DNA from: Pithys albifrons albifrons
Taxonomy: Eukaryota; Chordata; Aves; Passeriformes; Thamnophilidae
Length of the DNA stretch: 64,000 bases
Direction: 5' to 3'
Assembly (NCBI RefSeq): GCF_047495875.1
Contig: NC_092465.1
Location: 7,737,160 to 7,801,159, forward strand
Shown here: positions 62,162 through 64,000 of the stretch, piece by piece
How the letters are laid out: each line of letters begins with the position of its first letter
Numbering within the stretch: position 1 is the first letter of the stretch
Notes under the pieces: generated by a model
Told to the model about the DNA's origin: nothing
The model's input: the letters and a program-made list of their open reading frames with translations, nothing else
Databases searched by the model: none
Program-made: the position numbers and the translations under genes

Positions 62162-64000
62162 GGAGGAAGCTGCCTTTCTGGTCTTTACAGATCCCCAACA
62201 AGGCCCTTTGTGTCCTGTTGCTTTTCCTTTTCTCTAAACTTTTAATATTTGTAGCCTTTAACATTGCAATCTTTAACAAAAATAAAGCACAACTCAAGGC
62301 AGAGGAAGTCAGTGATCAAGACAAAAGGGTCATGCACAGTTTAAATGGACTCTTAGGCTCCTTCCTGTACTTGTAACTGAAGAGGCCTTGAGTGGCCTTA
62401 GCAAAAATTAATGTTGAAACCTCCAGGCCAAGTACCCCAACAAAAAAAATGAGCTGAAAGATTTAATGGGTTTGGGATACATCCTTATACGCTGGGCAAT
62501 TGTTGTTGTCCTGCACTAAGGAGACTGTAGCATCTAGTGGAGACCATGGAGGTGAAAGATTAGACAGTGGAAATTGGTACAGTGACAGCAGAGTGAGCTG
62601 CTTCTGTAAACGTTTCCTCAACTCCCTCTGACTCCTGTTATTAGTAATGTAGCACATAAATCTGAGGGGCACCAGGGCTCACCTGCACGTAAATCCTACA
62701 ACTCATGGGTGACACCTTTAAAATCACCACTATCAGAAATATTATCTGTTATCCACACACTGACTGTTTGAGGGGTATTTTGGGGAGGATTGTTGTTTGA
62801 ATGTTTTGGGTTTTTTCATTTTCTCAGGGGTATTTCAGATTCATAACTAACTGAGTAAGCAACAAAGTAAGTTGTTTAAAGTATAATAATAAAAATCACA
62901 TTAAACAGGTCCACATTTTCTGAAAATAACCTAGGTCCCACTGGGACCAGAACGCCAGAGGGTTCTCTCTCTGGGGTTTGTTTTCTCCTCTCCTGACCTT
63001 GGAAAAAGCATGCATTAAACCTATGTTTTCATAGAAATGTATGGATAGTTTTAAACAAAATTTCCCCAAGAGAAGATTGTCCAGTCCCAGGGGAAATTTA
63101 TGACATAGCCACAAAGACTCAAAATAGCCAATAATGTAGAAGTTCACACCAGGTCATGGCCATGGCTCTGCTGCTTACGTCCAACAATACCCCCATCATC
63201 AGATTATTCATAGAGAAAGTTTTCTTTTGAAGCGGGAAGGGGAGGAAAGGTAGAAAGAATTCATCCTAGAGTGAAGAGAAGAAAAGCATTGATAGTTTGA
63301 AATGGAAGATAGAAGGGAAAAAGATATTTAATCTAGCTATACCTCTGGTTGCTGCCTACTTTAGATCTGAGTTCAGTTTCTAAGCTTCAATCAAAACAAC
63401 CACATCTGAAAAGAAACGTTTGCCATCTTCAAATGAAAACATGTGTAAATTGGTCTTGCCTGTCCCAATTCGATGTCTATCACAGAGTCTACTGACAATC
63501 AAACATACCATAATGTCACACATTGTACCAGAGCTGTCTGCTCAAGTCTCTATGTTCACTTTCTTCTCAAGCACAGATACCACTGCTGCATGCTAATAAC
63601 CCTAAATGTATAAAATTCCCTTTTCTTTTGAATAAATTACTTTTCAACCCTTGTTTTTCTACTCCCTTCAATTTACTTCCTGTAGAAAAAGATGAGAAAA
63701 CAACAACCTCTAATTCATATCACTTCCTGCTTTGAATAAAAGTATTCAAAAGTAAAATTGCAGCCTAACAACTTACTCAAAGAAGTATAGCAGCAATTCT
63801 GTGGCCGTAGCAGCCGACCCTGCATATAGCTGGTTCCACTTCACAGTGCCTTCAGGAAATGCTACCTGTGAAGAAGGCTAAACATCAAAGTTTCAGGGAA
63901 AACATTAAAATATTCACCTTGCAGTCATCAACAACAAAGGCATTTTGGTACTAGAGTCTGGCACTTCTCAATAATGAGGAAACAAATCTGAAAAGATTCA

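Larger units (their letters stand above)
28931..64000 (-). other. GPR39: GPR39 intron 1 (part; exon 1 outside window)
   Basis: No open frame with receptor TM1-TM5 features occurs on the - strand up to the window end, so exon 1 lies beyond 64,000 and the intron exceeds 35 kb. The mammalian GPR39 intron is also very large. Most of this stretch (28.9-54 kb, 54.8-56.6 kb and 57.5-60 kb) is AT-rich sequence with only short random open frames, and I see nothing I can name there. Named exceptions are listed separately: a possible regulatory block at 54,080-54,720, L2-type LINE relics at 56,660-57,345, a CR1 copy at 60,090-60,455, and an LTR-like element at 61,182-61,584. Confidence 0.75.

Noticed and set aside
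1..64000. CRISPR arrays, tRNA or rRNA genes, bacterial operons, intact viral genes
   Set aside because: None seen. The composition, intron structure and recognised genes are those of a vertebrate chromosome, and no regularly spaced repeat array or cloverleaf-like sequence was noticed.

Overview
The window is vertebrate nuclear DNA, most likely from a bird. It has no bacterial-style gene density. The real genes are spliced exons with GT/AG boundaries, separated by long introns. There is one CpG island, and the recognisable repeats are degraded CR1 and L2-type LINE remnants, including the CR1 3' tail typical of birds and other sauropsids.

Three known genes are recognised. Their order and orientation match the human 2q21.2 neighbourhood NCKAP5 - LYPD1 - GPR39. 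(1) Positions 1-11,355 hold the last intron, last coding exon (9737-10018) and 3' UTR of NCKAP5 on the + strand. (2) LYPD1 (Lynx2) is complete on the + strand. It has three coding exons (12728-12779, 13853-13990, 27815-28050) that join to 141 residues, the same length as the human protein, and its first exon lies in a CpG island spanning about 11.4-13.6 kb. (3) The second and last coding exon of GPR39 is on the - strand (28407-28930), tail-to-tail with LYPD1. GPR39 exon 1 is not visible, so 28,931-64,000 is read as the large GPR39 intron. That stretch is mostly unannotated, with a few old repeats and one CpG-retaining, homeobox-motif-rich block that may be a conserved enhancer.

NCKAP5 (cytoskeletal), LYPD1 (GPI-anchored nicotinic receptor modulator) and GPR39 (zinc-sensing GPCR) are not an operon or a pathway. 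Their link is positional. NCKAP5's distal poly(A) signal lies just upstream of the LYPD1 island, and the LYPD1 and GPR39 3' ends probably overlap antisense.

The most interesting unexplained signal is inside LYPD1 intron 2. Two + strand candidate exons (19808-19987 and 21196-21341) have good splice sites, compatible phase, open frames, a stop and a following AATAAA at 21683. They encode a peptide I do not recognise. They could be an alternative 3' end of LYPD1, a nested gene, or the relic of one.
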